From NCBI RefSeq assembly GCF_000182645.1, contig NZ_ACQA01000001.1, positions 372,001-436,000 of the forward strand: a DNA stretch of 64,000 nt. The letters are read 5' to 3'. Below the pieces are notes generated by a model, which ran no database searches, was not told the origin of the DNA, and saw only the letters and a program-made list of their open reading frames with translations. Positions 8,733-17,964 of the stretch are shown here, piece after piece. The stretch is from Brucella intermedia LMG 3301 (GTDB lineage Bacteria; Pseudomonadota; Alphaproteobacteria; Rhizobiales; Rhizobiaceae). Made by a program: the position numbers and the translations under genes. Each line of letters opens with the position of its first letter. Positions within the stretch are counted from its first letter, which is position 1.

Positions 8733-11700
8733 TTACTGAGCGGCATTCTGCGCCGATGCATTGTCCTGCCTCGCATGATGAAAATGCGATAGCAGCGAAC
8801 GGAGCGCCGCGGGACGAAGCGGCTTGTGCAAGACAGTGACGTTTTCATCCTCAGCGCGTTGGCGCACTTCCTTGGAGCGATCGGCTGTCAGGAGGATGGC
8901 CGGTATTTCGGTCTGGAACGTTTCGCGGGCAAAACCGATCATATCGAGGCCGTTTTCGTTCAGCAGATGATAGTCCGCGACGATCACATCCGGCGGGCGG
9001 GAATGGTCGGTGCAGTACGATTTCAGCGCAGTTCCGCTGCGCAGTGTCGTAACCTGGCACCCCCATCCGCGAAGCAGCGTTTCCATTCCCGACAGGATGC
9101 TGGCGTCATTGTCGATGCAGAGAACATCGAGCCCCGTCAGTTCCAGCGCCCGTTGCAGCCCGCGACGGTTCTTCACTTCGTCAGCGGGCACCTTTTCCTG
9201 CGAGACAGGAATGCGCAGGGTGAACATCGTCCCCTTGCCGGGCGTTGAAGCCAGCGCGAGCGGCAGCGACAAGAGCCTGGCGATGCGGTCAACGATGGAA
9301 AGGCCAAGGCCAAGGCCTTCCGCTTCCCGCATTCCTTCATCGAGCCGGGTAAACTCGCGGAAGACGAGTTTCAGCTTTTGCGGAGGAATGCCGATTCCGG
9401 TATCGAGCACCTGCAACTCCACAAAGGAACCGCGGCGGCGGACGCCGAGCAAGATACCGCCCCTGCGGCTATACTTGATTGAATTGGAGACGAGGTTCTG
9501 GATCAGGCGCCGCAGCATGTTGCGATCCGTCTTGACGACGATGCTTGACGGGACAACGCGCAGTTTCAGCCCCTTGGCGGCTGCAAGCGGTGTGAAGTCG
9601 GTTGCAATCTGGCTCATCAGCTTGTCGAGACGAAACACCGAGAGTTCGGGTTTGAGTGATCCGGTGTCCAGCCGTGAAATATCCAGGACCATACCGAGAA
9701 TGGCTTCCACGGCTTCCAGTGAGGAGTCGATATTGCGTGCGAATTCGCTGGTTTCGGAACGCCCCAGTCTTTCGGCAAGCGCGGTACTGTACAGTCTTGC
9801 CGCGTTAAGCGGTTGCAGAATGTCGTGCCCGGCAGCCGCAAGAAATCGCGTCTTCCCCTGATTGGCTTCTTCCGCCGCGGCTTGCGCCTTGGCAAGCTGC
9901 TGGTTGACGCGGGTCAGTTCCGCCGTGCGATCCGCCACGCGCTGCTCCAGCATCTCAGCCGCCTTCTGGCGCGTGACATCCGCTTCAACCGCCGCCGTGA
10001 TATCGGTATATGTCGCGACGATGCCCCCATCAGGCATGGGATTGGACTGGATTTCCAGCACCTTGCCGGTGGATTTCATATTGATGCGCCATGGACGGCG
10101 CACAGCCGCGAGCGAGCGTATGGCGCTGTTCTGGCCGGTGAAAGATATGTCGCCGCGACGATGCAGCTGTTCCACGATTTCGGAAACGGGTATCCCGACC
10201 TGCATCACCTCATCGGGAAGATCGAAAAGCTTGCGGAACTGCCGGTTCCAGCAGGTGAGCCTCAAGTCCTTGTCGAAAACCGTGATGCCTTGTTCCATCT
10301 GGTCGAGCGCGGTTTGCAGCAGGTCGCGGTTTTGCTGCAAGGCCGTTGAAGCATCGTCCAGGAGTTGTCGCGCATCGCGGCCGGACGCATCGCCCTTTTG
10401 CAACAGCAGTGACAGGACAAGGCGCGCCGATGCAGAGCCGACTGCCGTACCAAGCAGTTGCTCCGCATGGCGGATCAAAGGCGTATCGACGGTCATGCCG
10501 GGATCAAGCCGCCGCTGTTCCCTTCCTTCAAAACGAAGGAAAGCGCGCTCCACGCGTTCGGCGCCGAGATAACGCGCCATGGTGGCTTTCAGTTCGGCGA
10601 CGGTGACAGTCGTGCGAAAGCGCTTCAGGGTCGGTGTGCCGATCACATAACGCGGCAGGAAGATGCTGGCCTGAATGCGTTCCAGCGGCGTCGAGGCGCG
10701 CGAGAGGGAACCAAGAACGTAGAACAGCGTATTGGCCGCAAGGCTCCACACCACGCCGTTGGTCAGGGGAAGAGCATTGGTTCCGAAAAGCGCTTCCGGG
10801 CGCAATGCGGTAAAGCCGAGAAAACCATCGCGCAAAATGGCGGCATTTTCCGGCGCCATGGTGGGTAGCAGCAAAGTGTAGGCCCAGACCAGAAAGCCGG
10901 TCGAAAGACCCAGCATGGCACCGCGTCCGTTGGCATTGCGCCAGAACAGCCCGCCAATGAAGGCAGGCACGAATTGGGCAATCGCAGCAAAGGAAACGAA
11001 GCCGATCGAAGCCAGGTGGATATTGTTGGAGGTGAAGCGATAATAGGCAAACGCCAGCGCCAGAATGCCAATAATGGTGAGGCGGCGGGTGTTCAGAATG
11101 ATTTTGGTCAGGTCGCGCTGTTCTGCTGCCTGTTGCTTGGCCAGCCGCCGTATGAAAAGCGGCAGCACCAGATGATTGGAGATCATGATCGAAAGCGCGA
11201 CGCAGGCGACGATGACCATCGCGGTTGCCGCCGACAACCCGCCGAGAAAGGCCACGAGGGCAAGCCAGTGAGCACCAGCAGCCAGCGGCAGAGCCAGAAC
11301 ATACAGGTCTCCGCTGACATTGCCTCCGAGTGTCATCACGCCGATCAGCGCGATGGGAAACACGAAGATATTGATGAGCACCAGATAAACCGGGAAGAGC
11401 CACGAGGCGGTTCGCAGTTCCTTTTCACTCCGGCTTTCCACCACGGTTACATGGAATTGGCGCGGCAGCATGATGATGGCCGCGGCGCTGAGTGCGCTTT
11501 GCACGATCCATGTGCCGATGGACGTTTGATAGTGAAACGCTTCCAGCGCCTCCGGCGACTGGGATATCTGGTTGATCAGTTGCGACGGAGCGCCAAACAG
11601 GAAGAAAGTGCAGGCAAAACCGACGGTTAGGAAGGCGCACAGCTTGATGACCGATTCCAGGGCCACCGCCAGAATGAGGCCGTTCTGGTGCTCGGTGGCG

Positions 11701-12248
11701 TCGGTATGGCGCGTGCCGAAGAGAATCGCAAAGACAGCAAGCACAGCGGCGACGGGCAGGGAAATATCGCCGAATATGAATACTGACGGATCGACGGCCG
11801 ATCCGTAATGTTCCATGACGAGGCCGACACTCCCGGAAACGGCTTTGAGCTGGAGCGCGATGTAGGGAATCGAGCCAACGGCTGCGATGCAGGTCGCAAG
11901 TGACGCGACACCAAAGCTTTTGCCGTAGCGGGCAGCGAGAAAATCGGCGATCGATGTGATGTGTTCGGATTTCGCCAGTCGAACGATATGCCGCAGCAAA
12001 CGGTTGCCGAGCGTGAAGACGAGAATGGGGCCGATATAGATGCCGAGAAATTCAAGTCCGCGCTGCGCCGACAAGCCGACAGAGCCAAAAAACGTCCAGG
12101 ATGTGCAGTAGACGGCCAGGCTGAGCGCGTAGATATATGGGCGCGGGGCACTGTTCCAGCGCGACGTGCGCCGGTCGCCGATGCTGGCTACCGCAAAGAG
12201 CAGCAGCAGATACAAAAAGGCGGCGCCAATAATACCCCAGCCCTGCAT
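8733..12248 (-). CDS. Hybrid sensor histidine kinase fused to SLC5-type transporter domain
   Basis: 1171 aa. Residues about 1-500 are a sodium:solute symporter-like (SLC5) membrane domain with about 13 helices (YCTSWTFFGSVG, ITSIADFLAARYGKS). Then come a linker and a PAS domain (about 630-740, LDQMEQGITVFDKDLRLTCWN), a coiled coil, and a HisKA domain with the phospho-acceptor His near 808 in AAGHDILQPLNAARL. An HATPase domain (NLVSNSIKYS, DTGIGI, GLGLGLSI) and a C-terminal receiver with Asp in VIVADYHLLNENG complete it. The layout resembles CbrA/NahK-type kinases that may couple solute transport to signalling. It lies convergent to the LuxR-type regulator gene. The solute is unknown. Confidence 0.9.
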   Translation of the reverse strand: MQGWGIIGAAFLYLLLLFAVASIGDRRTSRWNSAPRPYIYALSLAVYCTSWTFFGSVGLSAQRGLEFLGIYIGPILVFTLGNRLLRHIVRLAKSEHITSIADFLAARYGKSFGVASLATCIAAVGSIPYIALQLKAVSGSVGLVMEHYGSAVDPSVFIFGDISLPVAAVLAVFAILFGTRHTDATEHQNGLILAVALESVIKLCAFLTVGFACTFFLFGAPSQLINQISQSPEALEAFHYQTSIGTWIVQSALSAAAIIMLPRQFHVTVVESRSEKELRTASWLFPVYLVLINIFVFPIALIGVMTLGGNVSGDLYVLALPLAAGAHWLALVAFLGGLSAATAMVIVACVALSIMISNHLVLPLFIRRLAKQQAAEQRDLTKIILNTRRLTIIGILALAFAYYRFTSNNIHLASIGFVSFAAIAQFVPAFIGGLFWRNANGRGAMLGLSTGFLVWAYTLLLPTMAPENAAILRDGFLGFTALRPEALFGTNALPLTNGVVWSLAANTLFYVLGSLSRASTPLERIQASIFLPRYVIGTPTLKRFRTTVTVAELKATMARYLGAERVERAFLRFEGREQRRLDPGMTVDTPLIRHAEQLLGTAVGSASARLVLSLLLQKGDASGRDARQLLDDASTALQQNRDLLQTALDQMEQGITVFDKDLRLTCWNRQFRKLFDLPDEVMQVGIPVSEIVEQLHRRGDISFTGQNSAIRSLAAVRRPWRINMKSTGKVLEIQSNPMPDGGIVATYTDITAAVEADVTRQKAAEMLEQRVADRTAELTRVNQQLAKAQAAAEEANQGKTRFLAAAGHDILQPLNAARLYSTALAERLGRSETSEFARNIDSSLEAVEAILGMVLDISRLDTGSLKPELSVFRLDKLMSQIATDFTPLAAAKGLKLRVVPSSIVVKTDRNMLRRLIQNLVSNSIKYSRRGGILLGVRRRGSFVELQVLDTGIGIPPQKLKLVFREFTRLDEGMREAEGLGLGLSIVDRIARLLSLPLALASTPGKGTMFTLRIPVSQEKVPADEVKNRRGLQRALELTGLDVLCIDNDASILSGMETLLRGWGCQVTTLRSGTALKSYCTDHSRPPDVIVADYHLLNENGLDMIGFARETFQTEIPAILLTADRSKEVRQRAEDENVTVLHKPLRPAALRSLLSHFHHARQDNASAQNAAQ

Positions 12249-12567
12249 AGCCGGCTTGTTCCCTCACTCCTCGATCACGAATGACGCAAGCACTTTCAGT
12301 GCGCTCGCGCAAGATTATTGATCGAAAACGGTGCGTTTCTGCCGCTTTATCTTTTCTTTGGTAATTTTCGTCTACAAACTGACAGTGTGATCCTGAAAGT
12401 GCAGGGCCCTTTTCAGGACTGCGTTTGAAATGACAAAGCGCTTTCGGTTCCACTTGTGGAAAACGGCTTTGCCATCCACTGCCAGTTTTTCTGGTGCCCA
12501 GGTTGATTTGACGAACGCCACCGCGGCAGGACGGCCCAAGCGGTCCGCGTTCGTGAGGGAGACAGCA
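12249..12567. other. 319-bp intergenic region with an unexplained hairpin
   Basis: Region between the divergent kinase and mscL genes. It contains TCCTGAAA (12391-12398) and TTTCAGGA (12411-12418), a perfect 8-bp inverted repeat enclosing AGGGCCCT. No T tract follows it. An in-frame upstream extension of mscL from 12430 exists but lacks a ribosome site and the family N-terminus. I see no other gene. Confidence 0.4.
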
Positions 12568-12981
12568 ATGCTCAAGGAATTCAAGGAATTCGCCCTGAAG
12601 GGCAATATGGTCGATCTGGCCATCGGTGTTATCATCGGCGGGGCGTTCGGCGGCCTCGTCAACTCCATCGTCAATGACATCATCATGCCGATCATCGGTC
12701 TTATCACCGGCGGTATCGACTTTTCGAACATGTTCATACAGCTGGCAGGTGAACCCAAGACCACGCTGGCAGCTGCCCGTGACGCCGGTGCGACCATCGC
12801 CTACGGCAACTTCATCACTCTTCTCATCAATTTCCTTATCATCGCGTGGGTATTGTTCCTGGTGGTGAAAGCGATGAACCGCATGAAGAAGAAGGAAGAA
12901 GCAAAGCCGGAACCGGAAGCACCCCGCGAAGAGGTTCTGCTGACCGAAATCCGCGATCTTCTGGCAAAGCAGAAAGCCTGA
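12568..12981 (+). CDS. mscL: Large-conductance mechanosensitive channel MscL
   Basis: Homopentameric inner-membrane channel that opens on membrane tension to release solutes after osmotic downshock. 137-aa protein: N-terminal amphipathic helix [29 protein letters not shown], the classic MscL signature leading into TM1; then [15 protein letters not shown], a periplasmic loop ([11 protein letters not shown]...GATIAYGNF), TM2 ([24 protein letters not shown]) and a charged C-terminal helix bundle. The ATG at 12568 has GAGGGAGA upstream and gives the canonical N-terminus. A strong terminator follows. Confidence 0.97.
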   Translation: MLKEFKEFALKGNMVDLAIGVIIGGAFGGLVNSIVNDIIMPIIGLITGGIDFSNMFIQLAGEPKTTLAAARDAGATIAYGNFITLLINFLIIAWVLFLVVKAMNRMKKKEEAKPEPEAPREEVLLTEIRDLLAKQKA

Positions 12982-13001
12982 TTGACCAGGAACTGATGGA
13001 T

Positions 13002-13027
13002 GAAACGGGGCCTTTTGGCCCCGTTTC
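13002..13027 (+). terminator. Rho-independent terminator of mscL
   Basis: Perfect 11-bp stem GAAACGGGGCC / GGCCCCGTTTC with a TTTT loop, starting 20 bp after the mscL stop and followed by CTTTG. Confidence 0.8.
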
Positions 13028-13135
13028 CTTTGATCCATAAATGCGTTTGATCAGACCATCACAAAAAGCCGCGTGATTTCGCTACCGGGCCTTGATAAGC
13101 ACGAAGTCAAAATCCAGATCCAACGCGGGGAAATC

Positions 13136-14302
13136 ATGACGCTCATCGCCAATCTTCGTCGGGAAGCAGCCCAGTCACCGGAAAGCGGGATTGTGGCGGT
13201 CGCCAATCATGGGCGCGGACGCGAAGGACTTATTCCGCTGTGGGTAGGCGAGGGCGATCTTTCTACACCGGATTTCATTCGTGCCGCGGCCCAGAAAGGC
13301 ATTTCTGACGGAGAGACCTTCTATACCTGGCAGGCAGGCATACCGGAGTTGCGGGAAGCGCTGGCTCGCTATCATGCGCGGCATTTTCCACTGGCTCTAA
13401 AGCCCGAGAATTTCTATGTCACCGGTTCGGGTATGCATGCCATCGAAATGGCGCTGACAGCAACCGTTGGAGCAGGTGAAGAAGCGATCTATCTCTCCCC
13501 GGCCTGGCCCAATTTTGTCGGTGCGGCTGGTCTTGCTGGCGTCACGCCGGTCCCGGTCGAACTGGAATTCGGGGACAACGGCTGGATGCTTGATCCGGAG
13601 AAGATTGCAGCCGCCATCACGCCCCGCACAAAGGCCCTATTCGTCAATACCCCATCCAATCCTACCGGCTGGACGGCGGATCGGGAAACTTTGCAATTCA
13701 TTCTTGATCTGGCGCGCAAACAGGGCCTCTGGATCATTGCGGACGAGATTTATACCCACTTCTATTATGGCGGCGGTCGTGCTCCCTCCTTCATGGATAT
13801 TATGGAGCCGGATGACCGCATCATCTTTGTCAATTCCTTCTCCAAAAACTGGGCGATGACGGGCTGGCGTATTGGTTGGATGACTGTGCATCCGTCGCTG
13901 GGGCCGGTTATTGAAAACCTGATCCAGTATTCGAATTCGGGCGTTGCGCAATTCATGCAGCGTGGTGCCGTTACGGCTCTCGATGAGGGCGACGCCTTCA
14001 TTTCGATGCAGGTTGAGCGCGCCCGTTCCACGCGCGATAGCCTGTGCGCCGCGCTATTGGCGACAGGCAAGGTTCGCCTCACTCCTCCACAGGGTGCATT
14101 TTATCTGTTCTTCGGCGTGGACGGCGTCGAGGATTCGGTCAAGGCAGCTATCGACATGGTGGACAATGCCAATGTTGGCCTGGCGCCAGGCAGCGCATTT
14201 GGCCTTGGTGGCGAAGGGTTCTTCCGCCTTTGCTTCTGCCGCGACCCAGAACAGGTGGAAGAGGCCGCAAGGCGGCTTGTGCACTGGATCGAAAAGCGTT
14301 GA
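13136..14302 (+). CDS. PLP-dependent aminotransferase, class I/II fold
   Basis: 388 aa from the ATG at 13136, which has GGGGA just upstream; a GTG at 13073 in frame is a weaker start. Fold type I aminotransferase: FYTWQAGIPELREALARY, FYVTGSGMHAIEMALTA (PLP phosphate region), NTPSNPTGW, IIADEIYTHFYY, and the PLP lysine in SFSKNWAMTGWRIGWM. Such enzymes transfer amino groups between amino and 2-oxo acids; the exact substrate (aspartate, aromatic or branched amino acid) cannot be assigned. It is a single gene, convergent with the MerR-type regulator (2 bp between ends). Confidence 0.88.
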   Translation: MTLIANLRREAAQSPESGIVAVANHGRGREGLIPLWVGEGDLSTPDFIRAAAQKGISDGETFYTWQAGIPELREALARYHARHFPLALKPENFYVTGSGMHAIEMALTATVGAGEEAIYLSPAWPNFVGAAGLAGVTPVPVELEFGDNGWMLDPEKIAAAITPRTKALFVNTPSNPTGWTADRETLQFILDLARKQGLWIIADEIYTHFYYGGGRAPSFMDIMEPDDRIIFVNSFSKNWAMTGWRIGWMTVHPSLGPVIENLIQYSNSGVAQFMQRGAVTALDEGDAFISMQVERARSTRDSLCAALLATGKVRLTPPQGAFYLFFGVDGVEDSVKAAIDMVDNANVGLAPGSAFGLGGEGFFRLCFCRDPEQVEEAARRLVHWIEKR

Positions 14303-14304
14303 AC

Positions 14305-14724
14305 TCATCGCTTCCCGGGTGAAGGGCGGGGGCTGCGGCCTGCCGCCACCTTCATCAGACGCTGGAAGGTCGGGCACTCCATATGGCTTTTAGCGGGACA
14401 GGTCGCTGCGTGCCGCAGCCCATCTCGAAGTGCCGCAAGATGGGCGATTGTACGGTCGAGATCATCCGCCTTCGCAGACAGGGTTTCGCGACTGATCGAA
14501 ACCTGGCCGTCGGGGCCGAACATGCCCGCAATGTCATCGAGCGAAAAACCAGCCGCCTGTCCGAGGGCGATCAGGGATAGCTTGGTCACGACGCTGGGAT
14601 CAAAAACGCGGCGCAAACCCCGTCGGCTGTGTGAGGCGATCAGCCCCCTTTCTTCATAGTATCGCAGTGTTGATGCGGGAATGCCTGTCACTTTCGCAAC
14701 TTCCGCAATGTCCATATCTTTCAT
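14305..14724 (-). CDS. MerR-family transcriptional regulator
   Basis: 139 aa. N-terminal MerR winged HTH (DIAEVAKVTGIPASTLRYYEERGLIASHSRRGLRRVFDPSVVTKLSLI, residues 4-52), then a dimerisation coiled coil (LSAKADDLDRTIAHLAALRDGLRHA). The C-terminus has Cys108 and Cys116 (ATCPAKSHMECPTFQ), spaced CX7C. They could bind a metal or thiol ligand, but the SoxR 2Fe-2S motif is absent. It is divergent from the DUF2938 membrane-protein gene, and the shared region holds a promoter with the 19-bp spacer characteristic of MerR targets, so it probably controls that gene. Confidence 0.88.
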   Translation of the reverse strand: MKDMDIAEVAKVTGIPASTLRYYEERGLIASHSRRGLRRVFDPSVVTKLSLIALGQAAGFSLDDIAGMFGPDGQVSISRETLSAKADDLDRTIAHLAALRDGLRHAATCPAKSHMECPTFQRLMKVAAGRSPRPSPGKR

Positions 14725-14725
14725 A

Positions 14726-14756
14726 TTGACCTCAAGTCGGCTTTAACTTGTATGGT
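14726..14756 (+). promoter_or_regulatory. MerR-type promoter with 19-bp spacer and dyad
   Basis: -35 TTGACC (14726-14731), spacer of exactly 19 bp, -10 TATGGT (14751-14756). The spacer contains CAAGT (14733-14737) and ACTTG (14746-14750) as an inverted repeat. MerR-family activators are known to untwist such over-long spacers. The site points toward the DUF2938 gene and begins 2 bp from the regulator's own start codon. Confidence 0.75.
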
Positions 14757-14797
14757 CCGCCTTTTCAATGATCCACGCAAGTGGAAAGGAAAGGTAA

Positions 14798-15280
14798 ATG
14801 CTTGTTTTGCAGATCGTTTTCATTGGAGTGGGAGCGACACTCATAACGGATATCTGGACGATGGCGAGAGCGCGGCTGTTCGGCGTTGCTAGCCTGGATT
14901 ATGGGCTGGTGGGACGCTGGTTCGGTCATATGCTGGAAGGGCGCTTCGTGCACGAGCGGATCACCGCCAGCCCGCCGGTTCGAGGAGAGAAACTTCTTGG
15001 CTGGGGTGTTCATTACGCCATCGGCGTGCTGTTTGCGGCTGGTCTGGTTGCTGCTGGCGGGCTTGAGTGGATGGCATCGCCGAAGCTCCTGCCAGCGTTA
15101 GCCTTCGGATTGTTGACCGTTGCTGCTCCATTCCTTGTCATGCAGCCCGGCATGGGGGCGGGGATCGCCGCACGAAAGACGCCAAAGCCCTGGGCCGCCC
15201 GGGGATGGAGTATAGTGACGCATCTGTGGTTCGGAGCGGGGCTCTATCTTGCGGCTCTCGCGGCCACGCTCATCTTCTGA
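14798..15280 (+). CDS. DUF2938 family integral membrane protein
   Basis: 160 aa with four hydrophobic segments (about 1-20, 68-88, 95-118, 138-158) and the family-like stretch DIWTMARARLFGVASLDYGLVGRWFGHMLEGRF, plus HYAIGVLFAAGLV and a GMGAGIAARKTPKPWAARGWSIVTHLWFGAGLY segment. DUF2938 proteins have no established function. Control by the divergent MerR regulator suggests a response to a chemical or metal stress. The ATG at 14798 follows a GGAAAGG site. It ends at a bidirectional terminator shared with hemA. Confidence 0.8.
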   Translation: MLVLQIVFIGVGATLITDIWTMARARLFGVASLDYGLVGRWFGHMLEGRFVHERITASPPVRGEKLLGWGVHYAIGVLFAAGLVAAGGLEWMASPKLLPALAFGLLTVAAPFLVMQPGMGAGIAARKTPKPWAARGWSIVTHLWFGAGLYLAALAATLIF

Positions 15281-15287
15281 GACAGCA

Positions 15288-15312
15288 AAAAGGCCGGTTG
15301 AACCGGCCTTTT
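15288..15312. terminator. Bidirectional terminator between DUF2938 gene and hemA
   Basis: AAAAGGCCGGTT / AACCGGCCTTTT, 12-bp stem around a single base (in practice a small loop), A-rich on one side and T-rich on the other, between convergent genes. Confidence 0.8.
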
Positions 15313-15331
15313 ATTCCAATGATCCTGCTTG

Positions 15332-16609
15332 TCAGCCGCCGGCCTTGGAGACCATCAGCGGAATGATCCGCTCGGAACTGGCGGGCTGTGAGACAGTGGG
15401 TTCGGCGTAGGGGATGCCGAGCGTGTTCCACACTTCCAGAAGTGCATCCTTGAGGCCGTCAATCAAGGCGTCATCATGCAGGGGCGACGGCGTGATGCGC
15501 AATCTTTCGGTGCCGCGCGGAACGGTCGGATAGTTGATCGGCTGGATATAGATGTCATGCACTTCAAGCAGGCGGTCGCTGGCCTTTTTGCAAAGCTCGG
15601 GATCGCCGACCAGAATGGGCACGATGTGGGTTTCCGACGACATGACGGGCAAACCGGCGGCAGAAAGTACATCCTTGGCGCGCCGCGCCTGACGCTGCTG
15701 GCCGTCGCGCTCCACCTGCGAGGTCTTAAGGTGCCGGATCGCAGCCGTCGCGGCTGCAGCGACTGCCGGGGGCAGGGAAGTGGTGAAGATGAAGCCCGGT
15801 GCGTAGGAGCGCACCGCATCGACAATCGCACGCGAGCCGGTAATGTAACCGCCGAGCGCGCCGAAAGCCTTGGCAAGCGTGCCCTCGATAATATCGATGC
15901 GATGTGCAAGGCCATCGCGTTCGGTAATGCCGCCGCCGCGTGCACCATACATGCCGACCGCATGAACTTCATCGATATAGGTCATGGCATTATATTTATC
16001 GGCCAGATCGGCGATCTTCTCGATCGGCGCGATATCGCCGTCCATGGAATAGACGGATTCGAACACGATCAGCTTTGCGCGCGCAGGATCGGCAGCCTTC
16101 AGCAGCTGTTCCAGATGCTCGACGTCATTGTGACGGAAAATCTTCTTCTCCGCACCCGAGCGGCGCACGCCCTCGATCATCGAAGCATGGTTCAACTCGT
16201 CAGAAAGGATAAGACAGTTCGGCAGCAATCGGGCAATCGTGGAAATCGAGGCTTCGTTGGAGACAAAGCCCGATGTGAAAACGAGTCCGGCTTCCTTGCC
16301 GTGCAAATCAGCGAGTTCGTTTTCCAGTTCGACGAGCGGGTGGTTATTGCCGGAAATATTGCGCGTTCCGCCGGAACCTGAGCCAGCATTACCTGCTGTG
16401 TCGCACATAGCCTTGATGACATCGGCATGGTGGCCCATGCCAAGATAGTCATTCGAACACCAGACGGTGATTTCGCGGGCAGTGCCATTGTTGCGCCAGA
16501 TAGCTCGGGGGAAACGTCCGACAATACGTTCAAGATCTGCAAAAACGCGGTAACGCTTCTCGGCGTGCAACTGGTCGATCGCTTCTTCGAAAAAACGGCG
16601 ATAGTCCAT
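15332..16609 (-). CDS. hemA: 5-aminolevulinate synthase
   Basis: Condenses glycine and succinyl-CoA to 5-aminolevulinate, the first step of the Shemin-pathway tetrapyrrole synthesis used by alphaproteobacteria. 425-aa PLP enzyme: [23 protein letters not shown] at the N-terminus, [49 protein letters not shown] and the PLP lysine in [13 protein letters not shown]. The longer reading to 16705 lacks homology; the ATG at 16609 has an AAGGAGCGC site directly upstream. A perfect FNR/FixK box lies about 100 bp upstream, implying oxygen control. Confidence 0.97.
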   Translation of the reverse strand: MDYRRFFEEAIDQLHAEKRYRVFADLERIVGRFPRAIWRNNGTAREITVWCSNDYLGMGHHADVIKAMCDTAGNAGSGSGGTRNISGNNHPLVELENELADLHGKEAGLVFTSGFVSNEASISTIARLLPNCLILSDELNHASMIEGVRRSGAEKKIFRHNDVEHLEQLLKAADPARAKLIVFESVYSMDGDIAPIEKIADLADKYNAMTYIDEVHAVGMYGARGGGITERDGLAHRIDIIEGTLAKAFGALGGYITGSRAIVDAVRSYAPGFIFTTSLPPAVAAAATAAIRHLKTSQVERDGQQRQARRAKDVLSAAGLPVMSSETHIVPILVGDPELCKKASDRLLEVHDIYIQPINYPTVPRGTERLRITPSPLHDDALIDGLKDALLEVWNTLGIPYAEPTVSQPASSERIIPLMVSKAGG

Positions 16610-16704
16610 AATGCGCTCCTTAGTCTGTGCCCTAACTAGCGCTTTTGGCACTTGCCGTCCATGGCGCATTGATGGGCAATTTGCCACGTTTGAATGAAGC
16701 AGCA

Positions 16705-16718
16705 TTGATTGAAATCAA
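16705..16718. promoter_or_regulatory. FNR/FixK-type box upstream of hemA
   Basis: TTGATTGAAATCAA, a perfect match to TTGAT-N4-ATCAA. The centre is about 102 bp upstream of the hemA start codon, compatible with a class II site at -40 of a promoter giving a roughly 60-nt leader. FnrL/FixK control of hemA is established in related alphaproteobacteria. Confidence 0.7.
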
Positions 16719-16875
16719 GCAAGTAGGCTCGACACTGGCAATAATGACAACCATTGTCATCACGAACCATATCGGAATATCGCGCAGAGTGATTGGTTTC
16801 GACGTAGAGTTGCTTGAATAAGCAGCCAAAAATCGCCAGCTGTTTCCAGCATCCAACACAAAACGCGGCATTTGC

Positions 16876-17964
16876 ATGAAATCAACGCGCTCGGCGATGA
16901 ACTATCCAGCCTCAAACACTGGCGATTGGAACGCCTATTGGGGCGCTTCCCCGATGCGACATTTGCGATTGCTATGGCGTCATGTGCAGCTTTCGGTTCC
17001 AAACCGAAAAAACAAGGCAAATCTTATCGCCACAGCTGGAAGCTTCCAGACTTTGAAGCCCGATGATCTGCCGCTCGTTTGCGTGGTGCGCAATGCAGCA
17101 GCCTACATCAAATCCTTTTTGCGCTATTATCGCGAGATGGGTGTTACGCGCTTCATCGTCGTTGACGACCGGTCGGACGATGGTACGGCCGAAATATTAT
17201 CCAGCGCCCCTGATGTGGATCTGTACTCCTCGAGCATCCGTTATGCAGAGGCCGACCGCGGCCGTGCCTGGCGCGATGCTTTGTTCAATCTTTATGGGCG
17301 CGGACGCTGGTATCTGTCTGTCGATGCCGATGAGTTCTTCGTGTTTCCGAGAATGGAGCAGCGGAATATCCGCTCGTTTATCGAGGAACTGGAGCAGAAT
17401 GGAATTCGCCGATGCCTGGCGCCGATGATCGATATGTATCCCGGCGGTTTGCTGCGCGAAGGGGTTTTTGTCGATGATGGGACCAGATATCCATTCGAGG
17501 TGTCCTCACATTTCGATGGCGACGGCTATACGGTGACGCCGGAAAAGTTTGGCGTAGCTGTGCGCGGTGGACCGCGTCTGCGCCTGTTCGGACGCAGCAT
17601 GCGCCTTTCAAAATTCCCGCTGATTTGGGTCGACGGAAAAACGGATTATCGCCGAGGCAGCATTCACGGGCCCGGACCGTGTTTCCGTAATTTTCTACCC
17701 GCTACCGGGGCTCTTCTCCATTATCGGTTTTCATCGCTCTCGGTCAGCGAATTCAAACGTATCGCCTCGGAAAAGAGCCACGCGGGCGGGGCCGAGCATT
17801 ACAGGGCAATCGTTGAAAACGAGCGTTTTTCGGATGACCTGTCACTCGTTTACGAAGGCTCGTTGCAATACACAGGCCCTGCCGGTCTCGTTGAACGTGG
17901 CTTCATGGCCGATTTGCGAGATATAAAGCCGGCGGCGGGACCGAAGTGCCGCATTAGCACGTAA
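16876..17964 (+). CDS. Glycosyltransferase family 2-like (GT2/GT92 type)
   Basis: 362 aa. Nucleotide-sugar binding motifs: PLVCVVRNAAAYIKSFLRYYREMGVTRFIVVDDRSDDGT (about 65-105), then WYLSVDADEFFVFPRM, containing the DxD metal-binding motif. The C-terminal half (DMYPGG, GGPRLRLFG, LHYRFSSLSVSEF) resembles glycosyltransferases of surface polysaccharide loci. No signal peptide; probably cytoplasmic face of the inner membrane. The start is uncertain: the ATG at 16876 has no clear ribosome site and ATGs at 16897 and 16954 are in frame. Its 3' end overlaps the stop of the convergent deacetylase gene by 11 bp. Confidence 0.82.
   Translation: MKSTRSAMNYPASNTGDWNAYWGASPMRHLRLLWRHVQLSVPNRKNKANLIATAGSFQTLKPDDLPLVCVVRNAAAYIKSFLRYYREMGVTRFIVVDDRSDDGTAEILSSAPDVDLYSSSIRYAEADRGRAWRDALFNLYGRGRWYLSVDADEFFVFPRMEQRNIRSFIEELEQNGIRRCLAPMIDMYPGGLLREGVFVDDGTRYPFEVSSHFDGDGYTVTPEKFGVAVRGGPRLRLFGRSMRLSKFPLIWVDGKTDYRRGSIHGPGPCFRNFLPATGALLHYRFSSLSVSEFKRIASEKSHAGGAEHYRAIVENERFSDDLSLVYEGSLQYTGPAGLVERGFMADLRDIKPAAGPKCRIST

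Noticed and set aside
12391..12418. TCCTGAAA/TTTCAGGA hairpin upstream of mscL as an attenuator
   Set aside because: No T tract and no leader peptide; kept only as an unexplained dyad.
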